Shown in pieces: positions 45,455-54,128 of a DNA stretch of 64,000 nucleotides; positions within the stretch are counted from its first letter, which is position 1, and each line of letters opens with the position of its first letter. The notes beneath the pieces were generated by a model. The model was not told the DNA's origin, did no database searches, and was given only the letters and a program-made list of their open reading frames with translations. The stretch spans positions 18,931 through 82,930 of the forward strand of contig CAYSAU010000015.1 of assembly GCA_964429135.1 (NCBI GenBank), read 5' to 3'. The stretch is from CAZSDU01 sp964429135 (GTDB taxonomy: Bacteria; Bacteroidota; Bacteroidia; Bacteroidales; FEN-979). The position numbers and the translations under genes are program-made.

Positions 45455-47983
45455 ATGGAAAACGGAGAAAAGATCATTCAGGTGAACATAGAGAACCAGA
45501 TGAAGACGGCTTATATTGATTATTCGATGTCAGTCATTGTGGCAAGGGCTTTACCGGATGCTCGTGATGGATTAAAACCAGTACACCGTAGGGTACTTTT
45601 CGGCATGTACGAATTGGGTCTGTTCTCGAACAGAAGCTATAAAAAATCAGCCAGGATTGTAGGTGAAGTGCTGGGGAAATATCATCCACATGGTGATACT
45701 TCCGTTTATGATGCCATGGTACGTATGGCCCAGGAATGGAGTTTAAGGTATCCATTGGTCGACGGACAGGGCAATTTTGGATCCATGGATGGGGATAGTC
45801 CCGCGGCCATGCGTTATACTGAGGCAAAGTTTAAAAAAATTGCAGAAGAGATGTTGGCTGATCTTGAAAAAGATACAGTTGATATGCGTTTAAATTTTGA
45901 TGATACTTTAAAGGAGCCCACGGTACTCCCTTCAGGAATCCCCAATCTTTTAATCAACGGAGCTTCCGGAATAGCAGTCGGGATGGCAACAAATATGGCA
46001 CCCCATAACCTTAGTGAAGTAGTGGATGGGATCATTGCTTATATTGACAATCGTGACATTACAATTCCTGAGCTGATGAGATTTATCAAAGCTCCTGATT
46101 TTCCAACGGGTGGAGTTATTTATGGTTATGAAGGCGTGAAAGAGGCATACGAAACCGGCAGGGGAAGAATCATTTTGCGAGGTGAAACAAAAATTGAGCA
46201 GGAAGAAAATGGGCGTGAGAAAATCATTGTTACCTCCATTCCTTATCAGATCAATAAGGCGGAAATGATTAAAAAAACGGCGGATCTTGTCAATGATAAA
46301 AAAATAGAAGGAATTTTTGATATCCGGGATGAATCAGATCGTTCAGGAGTCAGAATTGTTTACGAGCTTAAAAAAGAAGCCATAACCAATGTTGTTCTCA
46401 ATAAGCTTTATCAGATGACCGCATTGCAGACTTCTTTCAGCATCAATAATATTGCACTCGTCAAAGGTCGTCCGGTTATCCTTAACTTAAAAGACCTCAT
46501 TATTCAATATGTCGAGCACAGGCATGAAGTCGTAATCCGTCGAACTAAATTCGATCTTGCTGAGGCGGAGAAAAGAGCACATATTCTTGAAGGCTTACTG
46601 GTAGCATTGGATAATCTGGATGCAATAATTACCTTGATACGGGCCTCACAGACACCGGAAATTGCAAAACAGGGATTAATGGAAAGTTTTCAACTTTCTG
46701 ATATACAGGCTAAAGCAATTCTTGACATGCGCCTGCAACGTTTAACAGGACTGGAAAGAGATAAAATCAAGGAAGAATATGCTGAATTATTGAAGTTAAT
46801 CTCATATTATAAAGATTTATTGGGTGATGTTGGATTAAGAATGGAGATCATTAAAAAGGAATTACTTGAGATTAAAGAAAAATACGGGGATGAACCAAGA
46901 ACTCAAATTATATATTCTGCTTCGGATTTCAGGATTGAAGATACAATTGCTAATGAAAATGTTGTCATCACTATTTCTCATCTTGGTTATATCAAACGGA
47001 CACCGCTATCGGAATACCGTCGTCAGAACAGGGGAGGGAGAGGCGTAAAAGGATCTGAAATAAGGGATGAGGATTTTCTTGAGCATTTATTTGTGGCGAC
47101 AAACCATAATTACTTATTGTTTTTTACTGAAAAAGGGAAATGCTTCTGGCTGAGGGTGTTTGAGATCCCTGAAGGAGCAAAAACTTCAAAAGGAAGAGCC
47201 ATCCAGAATCTGATTAACATTGAGGGTGATGATAAAGTAAGGGCATTCGTCAATATTAAAGATTTGAAAGACATCGAATACATCACGCACAATTTTATCA
47301 TACTGGCGACAAAAAACGGGACAATCAAGAAAACATCACTGGAAGCCTATTCACGACCGAGACAAAATGGGATCAATGCAATCACCATTCATGAAGGAGA
47401 TCAACTTTTGGAAGCAAAGCTTACTCAGGGATCTGATGAAATTGTACTTGCCCTGAAATCCGGGAGAGCCATCAGATTTAATGAAACTACCGTCAGACCT
47501 ATGGGGCGAAATGCAGCCGGAGTCAGGGGAATACGCCTATCGGGATCAAAAGATGAAGTGGTTGGCATGATTTGTATTCCCATAGAAAAGAAATGTGAAA
47601 TTCTTGTTGTTTCTGAAAACGGATTCGGGAAACGCTCAAGTATTGATGATTACAGGGTAACCAACCGCGGAGGAAAAGGAGTTAAAACCATCAACATCAC
47701 CGATAAAACAGGTGCTTTAATTGCCATTAAAGATGTAACTGATAATGATGATCTTATGATTATTAATCGTTCAGGTGTAATTATTCGTATGGCTGTTTCT
47801 GAGTTAAGAATTGTAGGACGTGCAACCCAAGGGGTAAGATTGATAAAAATTGATGAGGGTGATTCCATCGCGGCAGTTACAAAGGTTGATGTAGTGGAAG
47901 ATGCGGAGAATGGACATGATGAAGTGACAGAAGGCGATCCAGTAACCTCCCAAGAGGAAAGCAGTGTTGAAACTGAAAATTAA
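45455..47983 (+). CDS. gyrA: DNA gyrase subunit A
   Basis: GyrA cuts and rejoins DNA to introduce negative supercoils. The 842-residue chain has the breakage-reunion domain with active-site Tyr121 in AAMRYTEAKF, quinolone-region HPHGDTSVYDAMVR, and a C-terminal beta-pinwheel with GyrA-box-like RQNRGGRGVKG and VTNRGGKGVKT. The acidic tail ends in EESSVETEN. A near-consensus -7 element, TATCTTCG, is at 45387-45394. Motifs favour GyrA over ParC, mainly because of the glycine-rich box. Confidence 0.95.
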   Translation: MENGEKIIQVNIENQMKTAYIDYSMSVIVARALPDARDGLKPVHRRVLFGMYELGLFSNRSYKKSARIVGEVLGKYHPHGDTSVYDAMVRMAQEWSLRYPLVDGQGNFGSMDGDSPAAMRYTEAKFKKIAEEMLADLEKDTVDMRLNFDDTLKEPTVLPSGIPNLLINGASGIAVGMATNMAPHNLSEVVDGIIAYIDNRDITIPELMRFIKAPDFPTGGVIYGYEGVKEAYETGRGRIILRGETKIEQEENGREKIIVTSIPYQINKAEMIKKTADLVNDKKIEGIFDIRDESDRSGVRIVYELKKEAITNVVLNKLYQMTALQTSFSINNIALVKGRPVILNLKDLIIQYVEHRHEVVIRRTKFDLAEAEKRAHILEGLLVALDNLDAIITLIRASQTPEIAKQGLMESFQLSDIQAKAILDMRLQRLTGLERDKIKEEYAELLKLISYYKDLLGDVGLRMEIIKKELLEIKEKYGDEPRTQIIYSASDFRIEDTIANENVVITISHLGYIKRTPLSEYRRQNRGGRGVKGSEIRDEDFLEHLFVATNHNYLLFFTEKGKCFWLRVFEIPEGAKTSKGRAIQNLINIEGDDKVRAFVNIKDLKDIEYITHNFIILATKNGTIKKTSLEAYSRPRQNGINAITIHEGDQLLEAKLTQGSDEIVLALKSGRAIRFNETTVRPMGRNAAGVRGIRLSGSKDEVVGMICIPIEKKCEILVVSENGFGKRSSIDDYRVTNRGGKGVKTINITDKTGALIAIKDVTDNDDLMIINRSGVIIRMAVSELRIVGRATQGVRLIKIDEGDSIAAVTKVDVVEDAENGHDEVTEGDPVTSQEESSVETEN

Positions 47984-48020
47984 TTTGTTACAAATACTCA
48001 ACAATTCAAACCATATTTTT

Positions 48021-48028
48021 TATCTTTG
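48021..48028 (+). promoter_or_regulatory. Promoter -7 element for the TPR protein gene
   Basis: TATCTTTG lies 28 bases before the ATG at 48057 in a short AT-rich gap after gyrA. No good -33. Confidence 0.45.
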
Positions 48029-48056
48029 TGGCATAAATATTTAAAATAGGATTAAT

Positions 48057-49262
48057 ATGAAAAGGATTCTTGTCGGCTCATTGCTTGTTCTGGCTATTAT
48101 TTACGTTAAAGCTCAGAGTGTTAATACACAAACTGCATACAATTTTCTGAAAGAGTATAATCGTTCAAAAAGCCAGGACGATAAACAAAAAAAATTGGCT
48201 GAGGCAAAAAAATATATTGATGATGCTTCTGTCAATTCTGAAACATCTGGAGATGCTAAGACATGGTTTTATAAAGCGTTGATTTATATTAATCTGTACA
48301 GGGATAATCCTGTTAATCAGGAATTTCTCAACATTGCTCTTTCGTCCTTTAAAAATGCTTATGAATTTGATACCAAGAAGAAATATACCGAAGAAATTCA
48401 GGTGAATATTGATACACTCAGACAAAGGTTTTATCAGGAAGGGGTGGAGAAGTTCAACCAAAGAAAATATGAAGAATCAATGTTCAAAATTGAAAGTGCA
48501 GCAAATCTTTTTCAAATTGTCAATCAGACAGATACTGCATTATTACTCATTGCTGCTGTAGCTGCTGATAAAGCAGAAAGATATGATAAAGCCCGCGATT
48601 ATTATTTAAGTACACTGAAAGCTGGAAAAAATACAGCTGAAGTTTATATTGGTTTGACAAATTATTATACTAAGTTAAGGGAAAAAGAAAATGCCTATGA
48701 TATCATGAAGAAAGGTCGTGATCTTTATCCAAAAGATGAAGATCTGATTAAAGCTGAAACCAATATGTATCTGGGATTTGGTGAAGATGAAAAGGCACTC
48801 GAAAAACTTAAAGTGATCACACAAACCGATTCATTAAATCCATCGGTATTCTTTGTCATGGGCACATTGTACGACAAAGCATATAATGATACCCTTAAAA
48901 CAGTGGAGGAAAGAGGTTTAATTTTTGGTAATGCTGTAAAAGCCTATGAAAAGGCCATTAAGATAAATCCAAAATATTTTGATGCCTACTTTAATCTTGG
49001 TGCCTTGTACTTTAATACTGGCGCAAATTATCATAATGCTGCCAACAAGTTACCTTTGGAAAAAGCAGAAGAGTATAAAAAACTTTCCGATCAGGGAACA
49101 AAGAATTTTGAGCTTGCACTTCCATTTTTAACTATTGCAAATGAACTTGATCCCAGCGATATGAATACGCTGCTTTCACTTAAACAAATTTATTCAATTC
49201 AGGGAAAGAAGGAGAAAATTGAGGAAATAAACGTTAAGATCAATGAACTAAGAAAAAAATAG
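48057..49262 (+). CDS. Secreted tetratricopeptide-repeat protein
   Basis: The 401-residue protein has a signal peptide (MKRILVGSLLVLAIIYVKAQ) and several TPR-like helical pairs, visible as KYEESMFKIESAANLFQ, YDKARDYYLSTLKAG, EDEKALEKLKVITQ, and YEKAIKINPKYFDAYFNLGALY. It is expected in the periplasm or outer membrane as a protein-protein scaffold. Specific partners are unknown. It is a single gene with its own promoter and a strong terminator 19 bases after the stop. Confidence 0.85.
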   Translation: MKRILVGSLLVLAIIYVKAQSVNTQTAYNFLKEYNRSKSQDDKQKKLAEAKKYIDDASVNSETSGDAKTWFYKALIYINLYRDNPVNQEFLNIALSSFKNAYEFDTKKKYTEEIQVNIDTLRQRFYQEGVEKFNQRKYEESMFKIESAANLFQIVNQTDTALLLIAAVAADKAERYDKARDYYLSTLKAGKNTAEVYIGLTNYYTKLREKENAYDIMKKGRDLYPKDEDLIKAETNMYLGFGEDEKALEKLKVITQTDSLNPSVFFVMGTLYDKAYNDTLKTVEERGLIFGNAVKAYEKAIKINPKYFDAYFNLGALYFNTGANYHNAANKLPLEKAEEYKKLSDQGTKNFELALPFLTIANELDPSDMNTLLSLKQIYSIQGKKEKIEEINVKINELRKK

Positions 49263-49281
49263 GGGTAAAATACCCTTTAAA

Positions 49282-49308
49282 GAAGTCGTATTATTACGAC
49301 TTCATTTT
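49282..49308 (+). terminator. Rho-independent terminator after the TPR gene
   Basis: A perfect 9-bp stem GAAGTCGTA/TACGACTTC (49282-49290 and 49295-49303) with a TTAT loop is followed by ATTTTT. A smaller hairpin GGGTA-AAA-TACCC (49263-49275) precedes it. Confidence 0.85.
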
Positions 49309-49466
49309 TAAATCCTTTACTTAACATAATATTAATTATAAGAAATATTAGTAAGTCTTTTATTCTGATACTCAGCTATATAATTTTTTTAAATTAAACA
49401 TCTCTCCCTTACAGAATAATAAACCATTTTTCTTATGTTGTTAAGCAATTATTTATTGAAAACAGG

Positions 49467-49474
49467 TAGTTTTG
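49467..49474 (+). promoter_or_regulatory. Promoter -7 element for the 489-residue T9SS protein
   Basis: TAGTTTTG lies 43 bases upstream of the ATG at 49518. The gap 49309-49466 before it is AT-rich and shows nothing else. Confidence 0.4.
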
Positions 49475-49517
49475 CTTTGTATTTTAATTCAGCAATGATA
49501 ATTTTTAAAAAGGTTAT

Positions 49518-50987
49518 ATGAAGAAATTTTTTCTTTTTACATTGTGTTTGCAGGTATTTTCATCACTCGCTCAGAATTATGACAATATTGCAACACCAGG
49601 TCTGACCTTTTTTAACAATGGTAATTCCGAGATATTCGGATACAGATATGATTCCGTCACCTTCAACGGAGTTGATTCTGTTTATCAAGCTCCGGGATTG
49701 ATTCTCAGAACTAACTTCTATTCCTGTGCTGATACTTCAGTTGCGCCGATTTTAAGTCGTACAATTATTAGAAAATCTGATGGAACATTCAAACTTCTAA
49801 AAATTTCCGGTGATACCATTCTGTTTTTGAGCCAGGCATCTTTAAATCAAGTTTGGACATGCTGCGCCTTATCTGAAGGGAGACGTGTCGACGCTCAGGT
49901 AACTGACATTAGATCAGATACTGTTGCTGATACGATAGACATGGTAAAGGAAATAACATTTATGGCAAGGAATCAAAATGGAACCGTCTTCCCTCATCCA
50001 ATTAATGGTATTAAAATATTGCTCAGCAAACATTTTGGCTTTGCAAAGACAATAGAATGGTGGTATTTCCCAGACAGTACTGGTATTTGGACAATGAAAG
50101 GGAAAAGTTATCCAAAAGTCGGCATACAAGATTTCAGCTATAAACAATGCTTTGATTATCAACCTGGAGATGAATTTCATTATCTATATTCTCAATTTTC
50201 AGGGATGGTCAATACTCATATTATAGAAAAGATACTTCAAAAAAATTTTGCAGCTGGCGACACTATAATCTATAGTAAGGAAATTTGTTGGATCAAATGG
50301 TACCCAACTCCGCCCCCTAATACAGAATCCTACCATGATACAGTCACAGTTATTATAACTGGAGACGGGGGCGCAATTTTTACATCAATTCCGGAGCAAT
50401 TCAAGCCATATTATTATAATGGAGAATGGCATGCCGACAGATTTTTTAAAACAGTTGAAACCTTTAATAACCGAGAACAAAAAAAATTCTCATCGTGGTT
50501 TTTTTGCCATCCCGACAGTTGCTGGACTGAATACTGTGGAGGAGTTGATAACTATAGTGTGGATTATGAATATTATGGAGAAGGCTTAGGAGAAACTGGA
50601 TGGTATAATGAATGGTGGAATGGAACATATCATGAGGTGAATAGAAAAGATCTTGTTTATTACAAGAAAGGAAAGGAAGAATGGGGCACTCCTTTTGCTC
50701 CCGATTGTGATGTTCTCCTTACTACAAAAAAAATAATATCAGAGCTGCAAACAATAATGGTATTTCCAAATCCTGTTACATCTGGAGAACCAATATTTAT
50801 TAAAGAAAATGTTTCAGGCTGTACAGCTACAATCATAGATATTTCAGGCAAACAGGTTTATAAATCAACAATTTATCAAAATAAGCCTCTTATAATAACG
50901 GGTTCAATTTTGCCTGGAATCTATTTATTCATTCTGACGGATAAAATTGGTGAATGCAAAGGAAGAACTAAGTTAATTGTAAATTAG
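49518..50987 (+). CDS. Secreted T9SS-sorted protein of unknown function
   Basis: The 489-residue extracellular protein has a signal peptide (MKKFFLFTLCLQVFSSLAQ) and a C-terminal T9SS type-A sorting domain (IMVFPNPVTSGEP, then GIYLFILTDKIGECKGRT). Between them is a region of about 390 residues rich in Trp, Tyr and Cys with YFPDSTGIWTMKG and WFFCHPDSCWTEYCGG, suggesting disulfide-linked surface structure. I do not recognise a domain. It stands alone between two gaps. Confidence 0.8.
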   Translation: MKKFFLFTLCLQVFSSLAQNYDNIATPGLTFFNNGNSEIFGYRYDSVTFNGVDSVYQAPGLILRTNFYSCADTSVAPILSRTIIRKSDGTFKLLKISGDTILFLSQASLNQVWTCCALSEGRRVDAQVTDIRSDTVADTIDMVKEITFMARNQNGTVFPHPINGIKILLSKHFGFAKTIEWWYFPDSTGIWTMKGKSYPKVGIQDFSYKQCFDYQPGDEFHYLYSQFSGMVNTHIIEKILQKNFAAGDTIIYSKEICWIKWYPTPPPNTESYHDTVTVIITGDGGAIFTSIPEQFKPYYYNGEWHADRFFKTVETFNNREQKKFSSWFFCHPDSCWTEYCGGVDNYSVDYEYYGEGLGETGWYNEWWNGTYHEVNRKDLVYYKKGKEEWGTPFAPDCDVLLTTKKIISELQTIMVFPNPVTSGEPIFIKENVSGCTATIIDISGKQVYKSTIYQNKPLIITGSILPGIYLFILTDKIGECKGRTKLIVN

Positions 50988-51171
50988 GGAAATTGATACC
51001 AATTCCAGTCAAATTCCCTATTTCCAAATACAACCAATTATCCGCATTGCTGAGAATGGTGAGATTTTTATTTTTCTTCATATCCCGATAAAAAGAAGAG
51101 TTCACATGCTTTTACCACAATAACTGCTTCTCGAGATAGCGATACGATATTAAAATATTGCTACTTTTGTA

Positions 51172-51179
51172 ATTAAATC
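51172..51179 (+). promoter_or_regulatory. Promoter -7 element for the epimerase/steroid-reductase pair
   Basis: TACTTTTG, 9 bases before the ATG at 51189, matches the -7 consensus. The preceding 180 bases hold no gene and no clear structure. Confidence 0.45.
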
Positions 51180-51188
51180 CAATATACA

Positions 51189-52172
51189 ATGGTCATTGCT
51201 GTAACCGGAGCCAACGGGCATGTTGGTGTAAACCTCTGTAAAACCCTGTTGGAACAGGGTCATGAAGTCAGGGCATTCACCCATAAAAATTCACAAGGAT
51301 TAAAAAATTTAGCAGTCAAGTTGTACAAGGGAGACCTCCTAGCTAAGGAGTCACTTTCCCCATTTCTCACTGCCGCCGATGTAGTTTTTCATTTGGCCGC
51401 CAAAATTTCCATTACCGGTGATCCGGATGGAATGGTCAACCGGATCAATACTGAAGGTACAAAAAATCTGATTGAAGTAGCCATCCGCTGTAACGTTCGT
51501 AAATTCATACATTTCAGCTCTATACATGCCTTTAGGCAGTAACCTCTGAATCAATCCCTCGATGAAAACAGACCTCTCGTTTCCAGTGATGGATTTGCCT
51601 ATGATCGTTCAAAGGCAGAAGGAGAAAGAGCAGTCATGGCTTCAGTGAATCAGGGGCTGAATGCTTTGGTTTTAAGTCCTACCGCCATCATCGGTCCGGC
51701 CGATCCCGAACCTTCTCTGACAGGCCAAGCTGTTCTTGATCTGTATCACAGAAAAATTCCGGCTCTTGTTCCCGGTGGTTACGATTGGGTAGATGTCAGA
51801 GATGTGGTTACTGCTGCTATTTCCGCAATTGAAAATGGAAGGAAGGGAGAAAAATATTTACTTTCAGGGCATTGGCACAGCATCAAAGAATTATCCGGGC
51901 TAATTAGGCAACATACGGGAAAAAAAACCGTGATGACCGTTCTGCCTTTCTGGTTGGCTCGTATGGGCTTGCCTTTGATCAGTTTATTCAGTAAAATGAC
52001 AGGTACTCAACCTCTTTATACCAGTGAATCACTGACCATTATAAAAGATGGAAATCGTTTGATAAGTAATAACAAAGCAAAACAGGAGCTTGGATTTGAT
52101 CCTAGGCCCTTAAGTGATTCCCTGCGTGATATGTTGGTTTGGTTTCAGGCGAATGATTATTTAAAAAATTAA
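51189..52172 (+). pseudogene. NAD-dependent epimerase/dehydratase interrupted by an in-frame stop
   Basis: The reading frame encodes a short-chain-dehydrogenase of the extended (epimerase/3-beta-hydroxysteroid dehydrogenase) type, about 327 residues if intact. The first 117 residues contain VTGANGHVGVNL and HLAAKIS; a TAA at 51540-51542 then ends it. In the same frame, translation continues PLNQSLDENRPLV, then YDRSKAEGE with the catalytic Tyr-x3-Lys, and runs normally to 52172. No frameshift is needed; one base change (TAA from CAA, GAA or AAA) explains it. It is either a real nonsense mutation or a sequencing error. Confidence 0.85.
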
Positions 52173-52178
52173 TAACAG

Positions 52179-52943
52179 ATGAAGGAATCTACTTTTTATC
52201 TCATTGTTTATATCTGGATTGCCATAGCAATCTTTATTTTTCCTGTGGTTATCCATATCATTGCACCCTATGGCCGTCATGCCACAAAAAAATGGGGAAC
52301 CATGATTGATAACCGTGCAGGTTGGATTTTAATGGAAATGCCAGCATTGCTTGTTTTTGCAGGTTTTTATCTTTTTGGTTCAGGAATGCATCCAACAGTG
52401 ACCTGGATTTTTTTTGGTCTCTGGGTATTACATTATATCAACCGGACACTCATCTTTCCATTCCGTTTGAGAACCAAGGGAAAAAAAATGCCCCTTGCCA
52501 TTGTATTCATGGCCATTGGCTTTAATTTCGTCAATGGGTTTATCAATGGGTATTTTCTAGGCAGCTTGGCCAATGACTCTCATTACCCCCTTTCTTACCT
52601 TCTTGATTTCAGGTTTATCTCTGGAATTATAATATTTTTCTTCGGGATGTTTATTAACTGGCAATCGGATAATATTCTTATTCATTTACGAAAACCAGGA
52701 GAAACAGGATATATTATCCCAATGAAAGGCTTTTTCAGGTTTGTATCTTGTCCAAATCATTTTGGAGAGATTTTGGAATGGTTTGGTTTTGCTTTGCTTA
52801 CCTGGAGCTCTCCAGGGCTTGCATTTGCCATCTGGACCCTTGTCAATCTCCTGCCCCGAGCCTTGCATCATCATCAATGGTATCATTCGATTTTCTCGGA
52901 TTATCCCAAAAACCGCAAAGCTGTGCTGCCCTATTTACTGTAA
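52179..52943 (+). CDS. Steroid 5-alpha-reductase family membrane enzyme
   Basis: The 254-residue integral membrane protein has about six helices and belongs to the 3-oxo-5-alpha-steroid 4-dehydrogenase family. Signatures are APYGRHATKKWG near the N-terminus and, in the C-terminal NADPH-binding part, SCPNHFGEILEW and RALHHHQWYHSIF. Members reduce carbon-carbon double bonds in steroids or isoprenoid/fatty lipid chains. It starts 6 bases after the interrupted epimerase and is probably cotranscribed; the pair suggests lipid or sterol-like modification. Confidence 0.88.
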   Translation: MKESTFYLIVYIWIAIAIFIFPVVIHIIAPYGRHATKKWGTMIDNRAGWILMEMPALLVFAGFYLFGSGMHPTVTWIFFGLWVLHYINRTLIFPFRLRTKGKKMPLAIVFMAIGFNFVNGFINGYFLGSLANDSHYPLSYLLDFRFISGIIIFFFGMFINWQSDNILIHLRKPGETGYIIPMKGFFRFVSCPNHFGEILEWFGFALLTWSSPGLAFAIWTLVNLLPRALHHHQWYHSIFSDYPKNRKAVLPYLL

Positions 52944-52959
52944 TAAATGTATGGGGTAA

Positions 52960-53280
52960 AACACCGATGGGAACCTCTTCTGGCCGAAGAAATTCCCATC
53001 CCGTTTTCCTGGTAACCGTAGTTACCTGGTACGTTCAGGTTACGGTTATTTAGGCTGGTTGTACTTGTTCCGGGTTTCCCCTTCCCTTTCCTCCCCGGTT
53101 CCTTTACTCGGCTTTCCTTACAGTCTGCTTCGCTCCGGATCCCCTTTTAAAATCACCCTTAATAGGCACGATTCTTGCGGTCTCGGCTTAACTTCGGGTT
53201 GGATTATTGAGTGCAGCTATCTTGCGATTTTTGCTTTCAAACTCCTGATTTCTCTGGGCCTTTTATCGCTCACCTGAAAA
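52960..53280 (-). ncRNA. Candidate structured non-coding RNA
   Basis: This part of a 519-base gap has no credible gene but is GC-richer than the flanks and full of paired segments. Perfect stems include an 8-bp stem 52966-52973/52993-53000 with an inner 5-bp stem 52976-52980/52986-52990, a nested stem 53014-53020/53041-53047 enclosing 53024-53028/53036-53040, 53070-53074/53094-53098, and 53224-53228/53265-53269. A promoter on the minus strand at 53282-53313 gives a transcript of about 320 bases running leftward. I could not match it to tmRNA, RNase P, SRP RNA, 5S rRNA or a known riboswitch by eye. The small open frames here are not coding-like. Confidence 0.5.
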
Positions 53281-53281
53281 A

Positions 53282-53313
53282 CAAATATACAATGAAAAGA
53301 ATGCGGAATGCAA
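53282..53313 (-). promoter_or_regulatory. Promoter of the candidate RNA
   Basis: On the minus strand TTG (53313-53311) and TATATTTG (53289-53282) are spaced 21 bases, a normal pair. The next gene upstream on that strand is far away, so the only downstream product is the structured stretch. 53314-53462 beyond is AT-rich, with a small hairpin at 53338-53355. Confidence 0.55.
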
Positions 53314-53462
53314 GTTTTTTAAAATATTTGTAAGAACAACTTCTTAACCGAAGTTATTAACAAATTGTGAATAAAATAATTCTCATATTTATCTGTTTTA
53401 TAGTAAATTAGAAAAGTGAAAATAGATGATTGTTTATATATTGTTGAAAAGTTGTTCATTTC

Positions 53463-54128
53463 ATGAATTCAGAAATTATTATCTCGAAGTTAACAGATAG
53501 ATTATCAGGTACTTTACCCGGAATTTCGGCACAAGCAAGAATGTCTTCTTTGAAGCGGATTACCAGATGGAGGAGAAGTAAACCTGAAAACCCGTTAAAA
53601 AGCAGTGTCTTGATTCTTCTTTATCCGTATCAGGAAGAAATGTCTTTTGTTCTCATCCAGAGATCTGATTATAATGGAGTTCATTCATCCCAAATCAGTT
53701 TACCCGGAGGTAAGTTTGAGAATTCTGACCCCGACCTATGGGGGACGGCTATCAGAGAGACCCAAGAAGAAATTGGAATTCTTTCTTCAACCATTCATTT
53801 TCTTGGAAAATTAACACCTCTCTATATCCCTCCAAGTAATTACATGGTAAATCCATTTATCGGGTTTACTAAAAGTCGACCTGATTTTATACCTGAACAC
53901 AGAGAAGTAGCAGAGATCATTGAAGTACGTTTGAGTGACTTAATGAACGAGCAAAACGTAAAAACCCGGAGAATAAAAATTAAACTTGGTTTCAGTTTCC
54001 GAGTCCCTTGCTGGGAAATCAATGGATATATTGTCTGGGGGGCGACGGCAATGATTTTAGCAGAGTTCCATGAACTTATAAAATCTGCTGGAATACTAAT
54101 TTCCGGTATTGGAAGTAAAACAGAATGA
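53463..54128 (+). CDS. NUDIX hydrolase (CoA pyrophosphatase type)
   Basis: The 221-residue protein has a NUDIX box GGKFENSDPDLWGTAIRETQEEIGI split between about residues 81 and 105 with the catalytic glutamates in REtqEE. The flanking PYQEEMSFVLIQRSDYNGVHSSQISLPGG is typical of CoA-diphosphatase members (NudL/YeaB). It would split CoA or its derivatives into phosphopantetheine and 3',5'-ADP. Its 3' end overlaps the convergent btuG-like gene by 33 bases. Confidence 0.88.
   Translation: MNSEIIISKLTDRLSGTLPGISAQARMSSLKRITRWRRSKPENPLKSSVLILLYPYQEEMSFVLIQRSDYNGVHSSQISLPGGKFENSDPDLWGTAIRETQEEIGILSSTIHFLGKLTPLYIPPSNYMVNPFIGFTKSRPDFIPEHREVAEIIEVRLSDLMNEQNVKTRRIKIKLGFSFRVPCWEINGYIVWGATAMILAEFHELIKSAGILISGIGSKTE

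Noticed and set aside
53059..53277. Small open frames in the 53-kb gap
   Set aside because: They are proline/serine-rich frames with no homology-like features, and they overlap the structured region. They look like chance frames.
52960..53280. Cobalamin riboswitch, tmRNA, RNase P, SRP or 5S rRNA identity for the 53-kb element
   Set aside because: The diagnostic cores are missing. A short GAAGTTAAGCC resembles 5S rRNA but the rest does not follow. It also points away from the uptake operon.
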